A DNA stretch of 64,000 bases from Actinomycetes bacterium (GCA_023460935.1 JAEWOI010000035.1:72674-136673), one strand, 5' to 3'; shown: positions 26,686 to 35,915, counted from the stretch's first letter. Made by a program: numbers and translations. Notes: generated from the letters alone by a model not told the origin.

Positions 26686-29553
26686 CTACCCCTCCTGGTT
26701 ACCCGTCGCGTAGTCCGCCACCGGCGGGCAGGTGCAGACCAGGTTCCGGTCCCCGAAGGCCCCGTCGATCCGCCCCACCGGCGGCCAGTACTTGTCCCGC
26801 CCGCCCGAGCCCACCGGCCCGCGGCGCTGCCCCGCGGGGTGGACGGCCTCCTCCCGGCTGTACGGGTGCTGCCACTCGGCTGCCGTGATGCGCGACAGCG
26901 GGTGCGGCGCGTTGTGCAGAGGATTGTCATCAGCCGGCCACACTCCGGCGGCCACCCGGTCGGCCTCGTTCCGGATCGAGATCATCGCATCGCAGAAGCG
27001 GTCCAGCTCTGCCTTCGACTCCGATTCCGTGGGCTCGATCATCAGCGTGCCCGACACCGGGAAGCTCATCGTCGGCGCGTGGAAGCCGTAGTCGACCAGG
27101 CGTTTGGCCACGTCGTCCACGGTGACGCCGGTGCGCCGGGTCAGCTCGCGCAGGTCGATGATGCACTCGTGGGCCACCAGCCCGGCAGCACCGGTGTACA
27201 GCACCGGGTAGTGGTCGGCCAGGCGGTGCGCAACGTAGTTCGCCGCGAGGATGGCCGCCTGCGCTGCCGTGCGCAGCCCCGCTGCGCCCATCATCGCCAT
27301 GAACGTCCAGGAGATGGGCAGCACGCCGGCCGAGCCGAACGGGGCAGCGCTCACCGGGCCGTAGCTGGTCGCCGGCCCGGCGCTCCCGACCAGCGGGTGG
27401 TTAGGCAGGTACGGCGCCAGGTGCTCGCGGACGGCGACCGGCCCGACCCCGGGGCCACCGCCGCCGTGCGGGATCGCGAACGTCTTGTGGAGGTTGAGGT
27501 GGCTCACGTCCGCGCCGAACCGGCCGGGACGGGCCAGGCCGAGCAGGGCATTGAGGTTCGCACCGTCGACGTATACCTGACCTCCAGCCTCGTGGACGAG
27601 GTCGCAGAGCTCGACGATGCCGTCCTCGAAGACGCCGTGGGTCGAAGGGTAGGTGACCATCACCGCTGCCAGCCGCCCGGCGTGCTCGCCGATCTTCGCG
27701 CGCAGGTCGGCGAGGTCAACCGAGCCGTCGCCAGCGGTGGCCACCACGACCACCCGCATTCCCGCCATCACGGCGGAGGCAGCGTTGGTGCCGTGCGCTG
27801 AGGCCGGGATCAGGCAGACCGTGCGTTCGGGCTCGCCGTTGGCGAGGTGGTACGAGCGGATCGCCATCAGCCCGGCGAACTCGCCCTGGCTGCCGGCGTT
27901 CGGCTGCAGGCTCACCCGGTCGTAACCGGTGACCTCTGCCAGCCACTCGCACAGCTGCCCGATCAATTCGGCGTAGCCGGTGGCGTCGGCTGCCGGCACG
28001 AACGGGTGCAGGCCGGCGAAGCCGGAGTAGCTGATCGGCTCCATGGCTGCGGCGGGGTTCAGCTTCAGCGTGCACGAACCCAGCGGGATCATGCCCTTGT
28101 CCAGCGCGAAGTCACGGTCGGCCAGCGTCCGCAGGTAGCGCATCAGCTCGGTCTCGCTGCGGTAGGCGGAGAACACCGGGTGGGTCAGGTAGTCGGAATC
28201 GCGGTGGTGGTCGCCCAGCCCCCCGCTGGCCGCGTCAGTCAGCTCCACGCCGAACGCCGCCGCCACCGCTGCGAGCGCATCCTCGGTGGCGTCCTCGCCG
28301 ATGCTCACCCCAACGGTGTCACCGTCGACGAGGCGCAGGTGCACCTCTGCCGACCTGGCCGCCGCCACGACCTGCTCCGCCCTTCCGGGCACGGTGACCG
28401 TCAACGTGTCGAAGAACGTGGTACCGGCCAGGTCGTGGCCGCCGGCCAGCAGCGCCGCCGCCAGCCTCCGGGTGCGCTGGTGGATCCGGTCAGCGATCGC
28501 AGCCAGCCCGTCCGGTCCGTGGTGCACCGCGTAGCAGCTGGCAGCCACGGCCAGCAGCACCTGGGCCGTGCAGATGTTGGAGGTGGCCTTCTCCCTGCGG
28601 ATGTGCTGCTCACGGGTCTGCAGGGCCAGCCGGAAGGCCGGCACCCCGTCCGCGTCGCGGCTGAGCCCCACCACTCGCCCCGGCAGCTGGCGCTCCAGCC
28701 CGGAGCGGACGGCGATGTAGCCGGCGTGCGGCCCGCCGTAGAACAGCGGCACCCCGAAGCGCTGGGCCGAGCCCACCGCGATGTCGGCTCCCCACGAGGC
28801 GGCAGAGCCGATCAGGGTCAGCGCGAGCAGGTCGCAGGCTGCGATCAGCTGCGCGCCGGTGGCATGCGCAGCCTCGGCGAGCGAAACCAGCTCGGCAGCA
28901 CTCGGCAGCACGCCGTCGGCGCCCGGCACCTGCACCACGACGGCGAAGGGACGGTGCTCCCCCACCGTCGCGACCAGGTCGGCACCGCCCTCGACCACCT
29001 CGACGCCGGTAGCAGCGCACCGGGTGCGGAGGACGGCGAGGCTCTGCGGCAGCAGGTTGAGGTCGACCACGACGCAACCGTCGGTGCGGGCTACCCTGCG
29101 GGCGACGGCCACAGCCTCCGCCACGGCCGTGGCCTCGTCCAGCAGGCTGGCCCCGGCCACCGGCAGCCCGGTCAGGTCGGTGATCATCGTCTGGAAGTTC
29201 GCCAGTGCCTCCAGCCGGCCCTGGCTGATCTCGGGCTGGTACGGGGTGTAGGCGGTGTACCAGGCGGGGTTCTCCAGCACCATCCTGCGAATCACCGGCG
29301 GGGTGACGGTGCCGGAGTAGCCGAGCCCGATCATCGCGGTGCCGGGGACGTTGCGGGCCGCCAGCGCGGCGAGCCGGCGCTGCGCCTCGGCCTCGCTCAG
29401 TGCTGGCGGCAGCTGCAGCGGCTCGGTCAGCCGGATGCCGGCCGGGACGGCGGCGTCGGTGAGGTCCTCAAGGCTGGCGTAGCCGAGTTCGGCGAGCATC
29501 TGCTGCTGGTCGGACCCGGAAACGCCCAGGTGGCGTTGGGTGAAGTCGTCCAT
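26686..29553 (-). CDS. gcvP: Glycine dehydrogenase (decarboxylating), P-protein
   Basis: A 955-residue single-chain P-protein of the glycine cleavage system. It decarboxylates glycine and passes the aminomethyl group to lipoylated GcvH. The N-terminal RHLGVSGSDQQQML, NICTAQVLLA in the middle and the C-terminal-half PLP-lysine motif HLNLHKTFAIPHGGGGPG are present. The ATG at 29553 fits the family start; an upstream in-frame extension has no coding character. The T-protein gene is not in this window, while gcvH lies about 3 kb further upstream in the same direction, separated by regulators. Confidence 0.96.
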   Translation of the reverse strand: MDDFTQRHLGVSGSDQQQMLAELGYASLEDLTDAAVPAGIRLTEPLQLPPALSEAEAQRRLAALAARNVPGTAMIGLGYSGTVTPPVIRRMVLENPAWYTAYTPYQPEISQGRLEALANFQTMITDLTGLPVAGASLLDEATAVAEAVAVARRVARTDGCVVVDLNLLPQSLAVLRTRCAATGVEVVEGGADLVATVGEHRPFAVVVQVPGADGVLPSAAELVSLAEAAHATGAQLIAACDLLALTLIGSAASWGADIAVGSAQRFGVPLFYGGPHAGYIAVRSGLERQLPGRVVGLSRDADGVPAFRLALQTREQHIRREKATSNICTAQVLLAVAASCYAVHHGPDGLAAIADRIHQRTRRLAAALLAGGHDLAGTTFFDTLTVTVPGRAEQVVAAARSAEVHLRLVDGDTVGVSIGEDATEDALAAVAAAFGVELTDAASGGLGDHHRDSDYLTHPVFSAYRSETELMRYLRTLADRDFALDKGMIPLGSCTLKLNPAAAMEPISYSGFAGLHPFVPAADATGYAELIGQLCEWLAEVTGYDRVSLQPNAGSQGEFAGLMAIRSYHLANGEPERTVCLIPASAHGTNAASAVMAGMRVVVVATAGDGSVDLADLRAKIGEHAGRLAAVMVTYPSTHGVFEDGIVELCDLVHEAGGQVYVDGANLNALLGLARPGRFGADVSHLNLHKTFAIPHGGGGPGVGPVAVREHLAPYLPNHPLVGSAGPATSYGPVSAAPFGSAGVLPISWTFMAMMGAAGLRTAAQAAILAANYVAHRLADHYPVLYTGAAGLVAHECIIDLRELTRRTGVTVDDVAKRLVDYGFHAPTMSFPVSGTLMIEPTESESKAELDRFCDAMISIRNEADRVAAGVWPADDNPLHNAPHPLSRITAAEWQHPYSREEAVHPAGQRRGPVGSGGRDKYWPPVGRIDGAFGDRNLVCTCPPVADYATGNQEG

Positions 29554-29617
29554 GGCAGGCACAAACCTACCGCCAGCCACGCCGCTGGAGCGGCAGCGCC
29601 CGTTCCAGGGATGGCCC

Positions 29618-29646
29618 AAAAGGAACCGTCCCCGGCGCGCCGGATC
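29618..29646. repeat. GGAACCGTCCCC repeat copy upstream of gcvP
   Basis: AAAAGGAACCGTCCCCGG, followed after a short loop by CCGGGGAC, lies between the MerR-type regulator gene and gcvP. It is the same repeat family as at 24353-24440. It could act as an attenuator or processing site in the gcvP transcript; no glycine riboswitch is visible in this 110-bp gap. Confidence 0.75.
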
Positions 29647-29663
29647 CGGGGACGCTGCGGTGG

Positions 29664-30212
29664 TCAGCCGGCGGCGCGGGCGCGGCGGCGCAGGGACAGC
29701 TCGTCGTCGTGCGCCGGCTCCTCCGCGCGTTCGGCCGGCAGTTCCTGCAGCGTGCCCTCGATGTCGCGCCAGACCCCGCCGAGGGCGATCCCGAACATCC
29801 CCTGGCCGCCCTTGAGGAGGTCGACCACCTGGTCGTCGGAGGTGCACTCGTACACCGAGACGCCATCGCTCATCAGGGTCACCTCGGTGAGGTCCTGCAC
29901 TCCCCTGGCGCGAAGGTGGTCGATCGCGGTGCGGATCTGCTGCAGCGAGATGCCGGCGTCGATCAGCCGCTTGATCACCTTGAGGATCAGCAGGTCGCGG
30001 AAGCTGTACAGCCGCTGGGTGCCCGAGCCGCCGGCGGGACGGATCTCCGGCACGACCAGGCCCGTGCGGGCCCAGTAGTCGAGCTGGCGGTAGGTGATGT
30101 CGGCCGCGCGGCAGGCCACCGGGCCACGGAAGCCGAGGTCGTCGGGCAGCGGCGAGAAGTCGCCGTCGAACAGCAGGTCCTGGGCCGGCGGCACCTGGTG
30201 CTCAGCGTTCAT
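29664..30212 (-). CDS. MerR-family regulator (Rv1830-like)
   Basis: A 182-residue regulator with a MerR-type winged helix at residues 34-105 (ITYRQLDYWARTGLVVPE ... YSFRDLLILKVIKRLIDAGISL). The C-terminal region (VSVYECTSDDQVVDLLKGGQGMF) is not a metal site: there are no suitable cysteines. Position and layout match the MerR-like gene found between gcvP and the bifunctional nuclease in mycobacteria. The ATG at 30212 is chosen. It probably acts on the surrounding cell-cycle and metabolic operon. Confidence 0.88.
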   Translation of the reverse strand: MNAEHQVPPAQDLLFDGDFSPLPDDLGFRGPVACRAADITYRQLDYWARTGLVVPEIRPAGGSGTQRLYSFRDLLILKVIKRLIDAGISLQQIRTAIDHLRARGVQDLTEVTLMSDGVSVYECTSDDQVVDLLKGGQGMFGIALGGVWRDIEGTLQELPAERAEEPAHDDELSLRRRARAAG

Positions 30213-30336
30213 GTCCTGCCTCGTTTCGTGCTGCGGAATCACCTCGTTGGGATTACGACGGTAATCCGCTTCGAACGCGCGGGTCAACGACACGCCGCTG
30301 CTCCCAGTTCCCGCAGGATGAGTCTGAACCGCTACC

Positions 30337-30846
30337 TCAGGGTTTTCCCTCGTCCCCGGTGAAGTCCTCCGGCGTAACCGTGTCGAGGAACTCCCGGAAG
30401 CGCTCCACCTCGTCATCTGGCTGGTCCTCACCGGGGGCCAGGTCGGCGATCTCCTCCGCGGAGTCCACCCCGACGGCGTCGAGCAGCTCCTCCGCACACT
30501 GGATCGGGCAGCCGACCCGCAGCGCGAGGGCGATCGCGTCGCTGGCCCGCGCCGGCATGGTGTGGCTCTCGAAGACCAGCTCGGCGAAGAACTGCCCGTC
30601 GTCGAAGGCCGTGATCTGGGCTGCCAGCATCGGTTCCGGCGCCGCCTCGGCCAGCTCCGCTGCCAGGTCGTGGATCGTCGGGCGCAGCGGGTCGGGATCC
30701 TCGGTGGCCCCGAAGATCGCCGATGCGCCGCCGTGGCTGGTCCAGATGGGCAGCAGCCGTTCGGCACCGCCGACCTCGGCGAGCACCACCAGCGGCGGCG
30801 CCTCGGAGGTGGAGACCCGGATCTCGATCACCCTGACTTCGCGCAC
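30337..30846 (-). CDS. Bifunctional nuclease family protein (DUF151)
   Basis: A 169-residue protein of the DUF151/bifunctional nuclease family. The N-terminal VIEIRVSTSEAPPLVVLAEV, PIWTSHGGASAI, and SDAIALALRVGCPI are typical. Plant and archaeal relatives have weak DNase and RNase activity. In mycobacteria the same gene lies between the two MerR regulators. The C-terminal 35 residues are acidic. It lies seven bases downstream of the FtsR-like gene, thus in one operon. Confidence 0.9.
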   Translation of the reverse strand: MREVRVIEIRVSTSEAPPLVVLAEVGGAERLLPIWTSHGGASAIFGATEDPDPLRPTIHDLAAELAEAAPEPMLAAQITAFDDGQFFAELVFESHTMPARASDAIALALRVGCPIQCAEELLDAVGVDSAEEIADLAPGEDQPDDEVERFREFLDTVTPEDFTGDEGKP

Positions 30847-30853
30847 GTCGGCC

Positions 30854-31549
30854 TCACTGGGGCAGCTGGCTGCGCATCAGCGCGGCATGGGCGTGCAGCA
30901 CCAGCTGCATCACCTCCGCCGGCAGCGCACGGGCGGACGGATTGCGCCGCAGGTGCGGGGCGACGGCCTGCTCGATCAGGCCCACCTCGCGTTCCGCGGC
31001 CTGCTTGACCACCCTCAGGTGCCTGGCGTCCATGCCGAAGGCGGCCAGCTTGCGGGACACGACCGCCACCGTCAGCGCGTCGCGGCCGTAGTAGATCGTG
31101 CCCCTGCGGGGCTGGACGAGCTGGTGCTTCTCCAGCTCGCTGAGCGCGGATTCGCTCAGGCCGCTCAGCTCCAGCAGCTCACGGCGCGTGACCCGGATCG
31201 CGCGTTTGGGGGCACGGGCCTGTGGGGCGAGGTTCTGCGCCGCCTCGGCGGACTCGGTGCCTGGCGTGGCGCGGGGGTTGCCAAGGGCTGGTGGCTCCTG
31301 GCCGCGGTCCATCATCTCCAGGTGCTCGCGAATCACCTTCAGCGGCAGGTAGTGGTTCTTCTGCACGTCGAGGATGTAGCGCAACCTCTCGATGTCGGAC
31401 TCGGCGTAGCGCCGATAGCCGGAAGGCGCCCGTTCGGGTGAGATCAGCCCCTCGGACTCAAGGAACCGGATCTTGGAGATCGACACGTCCTCGAAGTCGG
31501 GCTTCAACACCGCGAGCACCTGGCCAATGCTGCGAAGCCCGATCGCCAT
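30854..31549 (-). CDS. ftsR: MerR-family regulator, FtsR/Rv1828-like
   Basis: A 231-residue regulator with an N-terminal winged helix (SIGQVLAVLKPDFEDVSISK, EGLISPERAPSGYRRY) and a second C-terminal DNA-binding/dimerisation part (RVTRRELLELSGLSESAL). The two-domain form is characteristic of the actinobacterial regulator called FtsR in Corynebacterium, which activates ftsZ. It starts at the ATG at 31549 (GTG 31552 also possible), overlapping the garA stop, so translation is coupled to garA. The order garA-ftsR-nuclease-MerR-gcvP equals that of mycobacteria. Confidence 0.9.
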   Translation of the reverse strand: MAIGLRSIGQVLAVLKPDFEDVSISKIRFLESEGLISPERAPSGYRRYAESDIERLRYILDVQKNHYLPLKVIREHLEMMDRGQEPPALGNPRATPGTESAEAAQNLAPQARAPKRAIRVTRRELLELSGLSESALSELEKHQLVQPRRGTIYYGRDALTVAVVSRKLAAFGMDARHLRVVKQAAEREVGLIEQAVAPHLRRNPSARALPAEVMQLVLHAHAALMRSQLPQ

Positions 31550-32031
31550 CACTCCTGCCCGGCGAAGAACACCATGCGGAACTTCCCGATCTGCACCTCG
31601 TCACCGCGGCGGAGGGCCACTTCGCCGTCGATCAGGGCGCGGTTGACGTAGGTGCCGTTGAGGCTGTTCTCGTCGCTGACCCAGACCAGGCCGTCCCTTC
31701 GGGTGAACCGGGCGTGGTGGCGCGAGACCGTGATGTCGTCGAGGAAGATGTCGCAGCGCGGGTGCCGGCCGGCGGTGATCACGTCGGCATCGATCAGGTA
31801 GCGCGCGCCGGCCTGGGTGCCGCGCACCACGAGCAGCAGCGCCGAGCCAGCAGGCAGCGCATCGATCGCTGCGGCGTCGTCGGCGTTCAGGTCCTCCGGC
31901 TTGAACTCCTCGACCACTGGCGGGATCACCCTGGTGGTGTCGCCGGAGAGCTTGGCCAAGCTCGCACCGCAGTGCGGGCAGAAGTTGGCGGCCTCGGTCA
32001 ATTCATGGCCGCACGCGGGGCAATGCATCAT
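31549..32031 (-). CDS. garA: FHA-domain regulator GarA/OdhI-type
   Basis: A 160-residue protein that in its unphosphorylated form inhibits 2-oxoglutarate dehydrogenase and related enzymes in actinobacteria. Residues 4-21 form a CPxC/CPxC zinc ribbon, an addition compared with the M. tuberculosis protein. The phosphoacceptor site is GDTTRV (Thr32-Thr33), equivalent to the ETT motif that PknB/PknG phosphorylate. The FHA domain follows with GRHPRCDIFLDD, SRHHARF and NSLNGTYVN. The start is the ATG at 32031, after a GAAAGG ribosome binding site; upstream GTGs are possible. Confidence 0.93.
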   Translation of the reverse strand: MMHCPACGHELTEAANFCPHCGASLAKLSGDTTRVIPPVVEEFKPEDLNADDAAAIDALPAGSALLLVVRGTQAGARYLIDADVITAGRHPRCDIFLDDITVSRHHARFTRRDGLVWVSDENSLNGTYVNRALIDGEVALRRGDEVQIGKFRMVFFAGQE

Positions 32032-32102
32032 CACGAACACCCTTTCGTGCCTGACTGCGAGCCCTCCCCCGCTGCAGGCTCAACTACAGCTTGACGTTCA
32101 GC

Positions 32103-32483
32103 CTAGCCCGAGACGACCTGGCTGTACGCGTCAGCGTCCAGAAGATCCTCGATCTCTCCTGCCTCGGAGAGCTCGAGCTCGAAGATCCAACCGTCACCGT
32201 AAGGATCAGAGTTGATGGTCTCGGGCGAATCGTTGAGCAGGTCGTTCACCGCGGTCACCACGCCGGTGGCCGGCGAGTACACGTCCGAGACGCTCTTGGT
32301 CGACTCGACCTCGGCGCAGGCGTCGTCCGCTGCGATCTCCTCGCCGACCTGCGGCAGCGAGACGTAGACGACGTCGCCGAGGGCGTCGGCCGCATAGTCG
32401 GTGATCCCGACGCGGACGGTGTTGCCCGCGCCCTGGCGGACCCACTCGTGCTTGCTGGTGTAACGCAGATCATCGGGGAACAC
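32103..32483 (-). CDS. gcvH: Glycine cleavage system H protein
   Basis: A 126-residue lipoyl carrier protein of the glycine cleavage system. The lipoylated lysine is in EVESTKSVSDVY, and the N-terminal DLRYTSKHEWV and C-terminal GDGWIFELEL are typical. The GTG start at 32483 follows a GGAAGGAG ribosome binding site; the frame extends upstream but without coding character. The 72-bp gap to garA suggests one transcript. It supplies the substrate of GcvP, encoded at the other end of this gene block. Confidence 0.96.
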   Translation of the reverse strand: MFPDDLRYTSKHEWVRQGAGNTVRVGITDYAADALGDVVYVSLPQVGEEIAADDACAEVESTKSVSDVYSPATGVVTAVNDLLNDSPETINSDPYGDGWIFELELSEAGEIEDLLDADAYSQVVSG

Positions 32484-32550
32484 GAACGCACTCCTTCCGG
32501 CAGCGCCGCTGCCGTGTCGACTTCGCGACAACAGTATCGTCCCGGCAGCC

Positions 32551-33168
32551 TCAGCCGACGCCCCTCGGCACGTTCGCCCCCTGCTCGAGCGGGAACCGGC
32601 GGATCACGTCCAGGCCCTGGCCGATGTAGAGCAGGCCCGACCACCAGTAGAGGCCCGCGCCCCAGATCACGAACGCCCAGCCGATCACCCTTGCGACGGT
32701 GTGCCACGGGTCGTCGCCCACGCCGAGCAGCACCAGGGGGAAGGCGTACAGCAGTGCGAAGGTCGCAGCCTTGCCGAGGAAGTGGACGGGCAGGCTGGCG
32801 AAGCCGCGACGGCGCAGGCCGGGCCCGATCGTGGTGACCATGAGCAGGTCCCGCGCGGCCAGCAGCACCACCAGCCACCAGGGGACGATCTCGCGGATCG
32901 CGAAGCCGATCAGGATGGCCAGGATGTAGAGCCGGTCGGCCACGGGGTCGAGCACCTGGCCCAGCCGGGATCGCAGGTGCCAGCGGCGGGCGATCTGGCC
33001 GTCGAGCCAGTCGGTCGCGCCGCCGACCACGAGCACCACCACGGCCCAGATGTCGGACTCGCGTTCCAGCAGCAGCCACAGGAACAGGGGCACCCCGAGC
33101 AGCCGGATGAAGCTGAGCACGTTGGGCAGCGTCAGCACGCGATCGGTGTCGTAGGGTTCCCCCGCCAT
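32551..33168 (-). CDS. CDP-alcohol phosphatidyltransferase
   Basis: A 205-residue membrane enzyme with six helices and the family signature at residues 53-79: DWLDGQIARR, then GQVLDPVADR, which contains the metal-binding aspartates. It forms a phosphodiester lipid from CDP-diacylglycerol and an alcohol. The N-terminal TLPNVLSFIRLLGVPLF resembles PgsA and actinobacterial cardiolipin synthases more than phosphatidylinositol-phosphate synthase. I cannot decide between phosphatidylglycerophosphate and cardiolipin synthesis. It lies between gcvH and the HIT gene on the same strand. Confidence 0.88.
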   Translation of the reverse strand: MAGEPYDTDRVLTLPNVLSFIRLLGVPLFLWLLLERESDIWAVVVLVVGGATDWLDGQIARRWHLRSRLGQVLDPVADRLYILAILIGFAIREIVPWWLVVLLAARDLLMVTTIGPGLRRRGFASLPVHFLGKAATFALLYAFPLVLLGVGDDPWHTVARVIGWAFVIWGAGLYWWSGLLYIGQGLDVIRRFPLEQGANVPRGVG

Positions 33169-33192
33169 GCGGATCAGACTAGGCGATCGGCC

Positions 33193-33750
33193 TCAACACC
33201 GGTTCCAGGCCGCTGCGATCAGTTGCCGCGTCTGTCCCAGCAACTGCGGCAGCGCCTTCGTCTGGCCGACCACCGGCAGGAAGTTGGCGTCGCCCAGCCA
33301 GCGCGGCACCACGTGCTGGTGCAGGTGCGCTGCGATCCCGGCCCCGGCCACCTGGCCCTGGTTGAGGCCGATGTTGAACCCTGCCGGGCCCGACACCTCC
33401 CGCAGCACGGTCATCGCCGCGCTGGTGAACTCCGCCAGCTCCGCTGTCTCCGGCCCGGTCAGCTCGGTGTAGTCGCTGACGTGGCGGTAAGGGCACAGCA
33501 GCAGGTGCCCGGGCGAGTACGGGTAGAGGTTCAGCACGGCGTACACCTGCTCGCCGCGGTGCACCACCAGCCCTTCGGCGTCGGGCAGGGTGTGCGCGCG
33601 GCAGAAGGGGCAGCTGTGCTCGCCCGGGTCGGCCGGCTTGTTCTCCCCCTCGATGTAGGCCATCCGGTGGGGCGTCCACAGCCGCTGGAAGGCGTCCGGT
33701 ACGCCGGCCAGCGAACGGGCGTCCTCCGCCTCCCCCGGACCGGCGGTCAT
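33193..33750 (-). CDS. HIT-family protein (AP4A hydrolase/phosphorylase-like)
   Basis: A 185-residue histidine-triad protein. HLHQHVVPRW carries the catalytic histidines near residue 150. NLYPYSPGHLLLCPYRHV and the CPFC motif near residue 47 are also seen. Its layout fits the actinobacterial AP4A phosphorylase (Rv2613c type), which in mycobacteria is also found beside thrS. The ATG start at 33750 overlaps the thrS stop by four bases, so it is translationally coupled. AP4A is a by-product of aminoacyl-tRNA synthetases, which explains the pairing. Confidence 0.92.
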   Translation of the reverse strand: MTAGPGEAEDARSLAGVPDAFQRLWTPHRMAYIEGENKPADPGEHSCPFCRAHTLPDAEGLVVHRGEQVYAVLNLYPYSPGHLLLCPYRHVSDYTELTGPETAELAEFTSAAMTVLREVSGPAGFNIGLNQGQVAGAGIAAHLHQHVVPRWLGDANFLPVVGQTKALPQLLGQTRQLIAAAWNRC

Positions 33751-35729
33751 CGTCGCGGCGGCGTGGCTGAGGTGAGGATCTCCTCGATCGCGGCCGCCAC
33801 CGGCACCCCGTTGTTCTGGGTGCCGTCGCGGTAGCGGAACGAGACGGCGCCGGCGGCTGCGTCGGTCTCCCCGGCGATCAGCATGAACGGCACCTTCTGG
33901 GTCTGGGCGTTGCGGATCTTCTTGCCGAACCGGTCGTCGCTGCGGTCCACCTCGACGCGCACCCCGGCAGCCCGCAGCCGGGAGGCCACGTCCGCGAGGT
34001 AGGCGTCGTACTCCGCTGCCACCGGGATGCACACCACCTGCACAGGCGCCAGCCAGGCCGGGAACGCGCCGGCGTAGTGCTCGGTGAGCACGCCGATGAA
34101 CCGCTCGATCGAGCCGAACTTGGCCGAGTGGATCATCACCGGCTGCTGGTGGCTGCCGTCCGCAGCGGTGTAGGTGAGGTCGAAGCGGGCGGGCTGGTTG
34201 AAGTCGTACTGGATGGTCGACATCTGCCAGGTGCGCCCGATCGCGTCCCTGGCCTGCACCGAGATCTTCGGCCCGTAGTAGGCCGCGCCACCGGGGTCGG
34301 GAACCAGCTCGAGCCCTGATGCCCTGCCGACCTGCTCCAGCACAGCTGTGGCCGTGGACCACTGCTCGTCAGAGCCGATGAACTTGGTCGACTTGCTGCC
34401 CTCGTCGTCCCTCGTGGACAGCTCGAGGTAGTAGTCGTCGAGCCCGAAGTCGGTGAGCAGGTTGAGGATGAACGTGAGCAGGTGCTGCACCTCTTCCGCA
34501 GCCTGCTCCGCCGCGACGTAGGAGTGGGAGTCGTCCTGGGTGATGCTGCGGACGCGGGTGAGCCCCTGCAGCACGCCGGACTTCTCGTTGCGGTAGACCG
34601 TGCCGAACTCGAAGAACCGCAGCGGCAGCTCGCGGTAGGAGCGGCCGCGCGAGGCGAAGATCAGGTTGTGCATCGGGCAGTTCATGGCCTTCAGGTAGTA
34701 GGCCTGCCCGTCGTCGTCCATCGGCGGGAACATGCCGTCTGCGAAGTACGGCAGGTGGCCGGAGGTGCGGAACAGCACCTCCTTGGCGATGTGCGGGGTG
34801 CCGACGTAGTCAAAGCCGGCCTTGATGTGGGCGTCGCGGACGTAGTCCTCCATCACGCGCTTGATCACCCCGCCCCGCGGGTGGAACACCGGCAGGCCGG
34901 CGCCCAGCTCCTCCGGGAAGCTGAACAGGTCGAGTTCGGCCCCGAGCTTGCGGTGGTCGCGGCGGGCGGCCTCCGCGAGCCGGTGCTGGTGGGCCGCCAG
35001 GTCGTCCTTGGTGGCCCAGGCGGTGCCGTAGACCCGCTGCAGCTGGGCGTTGGCCTGGTCTCCGCGCCAGTAGGCAGCGGAACTGCGGGTGATCGCCCAG
35101 CCGTTGCCGAGGTAGCCCGTGTGCGGCACGTGCGGCCCGCGGCACAGGTCCTTCCACGCCACCGAACCGTCGCGGCGGACGTTGTCGTAGATCGTCAGCT
35201 CGCCTGCGCCGACCTCAACCGCTGCGCCTTCGGTGGCGCCGGCGGAGCCCTTGAGGCCGATCAACTCCAGCTTGTACGGCTCGGCGGCCAGTTCCGCGGC
35301 GGCGTCGGGATCGCTCACCGCTCGCCGGACGAAGCGCTGCCGCTCCTTGACGATGCCGGACATCTCCTTCTCGATCGCCTTCAGGTCCTCCGGCGTGAAC
35401 GGGGTTGCGACGTCGAAGTCGTAGTAGAAGCCGTCGGTGATCGGCGGCCCGATGCCGAGCTTCGCTTCGGCGTGCAGCCGCTGCACGGCCTGGGCGGCAA
35501 CGTGCGCGCAGGAGTGCCGCAGGATGGCCAGGCCCTCGTCGCTGGAAGCGGCCACGGGCTCCAGTTCGTCGCCGTCCTGCAGCGGCGTGGCCAGGTCGAC
35601 CAGCCGGCCGTTGACCCGGGCTGCGACCACGGTGCGGTCGGCGCCGAACACGTCGATTCCGGTAGTGCCGGTCTCGACCACCCGGGGCTCGCGCGATTCA
35701 GGACGCACCACGGTGATGGAGACAGGCAC
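33747..35729 (-). CDS. thrS: Threonyl-tRNA synthetase
   Basis: A 660-residue class II aminoacyl-tRNA synthetase. An N-terminal TGS domain (residues 1-65, GIDVFGADRTVVAARVNG) is followed by the editing-domain part with HSCAHVAAQAVQ, then the catalytic core with KAMNCPMHNLIF, where the Cys is a zinc ligand, and a C-terminal anticodon-binding domain (VCIPVAAEYDAYL). The start is the GTG at 35729, preceded by AAAGGAA. No T-box leader is visible in the roughly 100-bp upstream region. It is the first gene of the operon with the HIT gene. Confidence 0.96.
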   Translation of the reverse strand: MPVSITVVRPESREPRVVETGTTGIDVFGADRTVVAARVNGRLVDLATPLQDGDELEPVAASSDEGLAILRHSCAHVAAQAVQRLHAEAKLGIGPPITDGFYYDFDVATPFTPEDLKAIEKEMSGIVKERQRFVRRAVSDPDAAAELAAEPYKLELIGLKGSAGATEGAAVEVGAGELTIYDNVRRDGSVAWKDLCRGPHVPHTGYLGNGWAITRSSAAYWRGDQANAQLQRVYGTAWATKDDLAAHQHRLAEAARRDHRKLGAELDLFSFPEELGAGLPVFHPRGGVIKRVMEDYVRDAHIKAGFDYVGTPHIAKEVLFRTSGHLPYFADGMFPPMDDDGQAYYLKAMNCPMHNLIFASRGRSYRELPLRFFEFGTVYRNEKSGVLQGLTRVRSITQDDSHSYVAAEQAAEEVQHLLTFILNLLTDFGLDDYYLELSTRDDEGSKSTKFIGSDEQWSTATAVLEQVGRASGLELVPDPGGAAYYGPKISVQARDAIGRTWQMSTIQYDFNQPARFDLTYTAADGSHQQPVMIHSAKFGSIERFIGVLTEHYAGAFPAWLAPVQVVCIPVAAEYDAYLADVASRLRAAGVRVEVDRSDDRFGKKIRNAQTQKVPFMLIAGETDAAAGAVSFRYRDGTQNNGVPVAAAIEEILTSATPPRR

Positions 35730-35915
35730 AGGAAGTTCCTTTCGGGCGTGACCGGCGGACACCGGACGAGCGTCCATTCTGCCCCCTCCGCACGTTCGCC
35801 TTCACCTTTCACCGCGCAGTGACCCACTGGCTTGGGATCGTCACGGGCGCCGTCGGCTGGCACGCTGGTTGCCGTAGCCTCGCCGACCGGCGGGACCGGC
35901 GTCCGGGAGGAGATC

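Noticed and set aside
29554..29663. Glycine riboswitch upstream of gcvP
   Set aside because: The gap is only 110 bp, holds a GGAACCGTCCCC repeat and shows no riboswitch core.
35730..35830. T-box leader of thrS
   Set aside because: Too short and without the conserved T-box sequence or an antiterminator-like structure.
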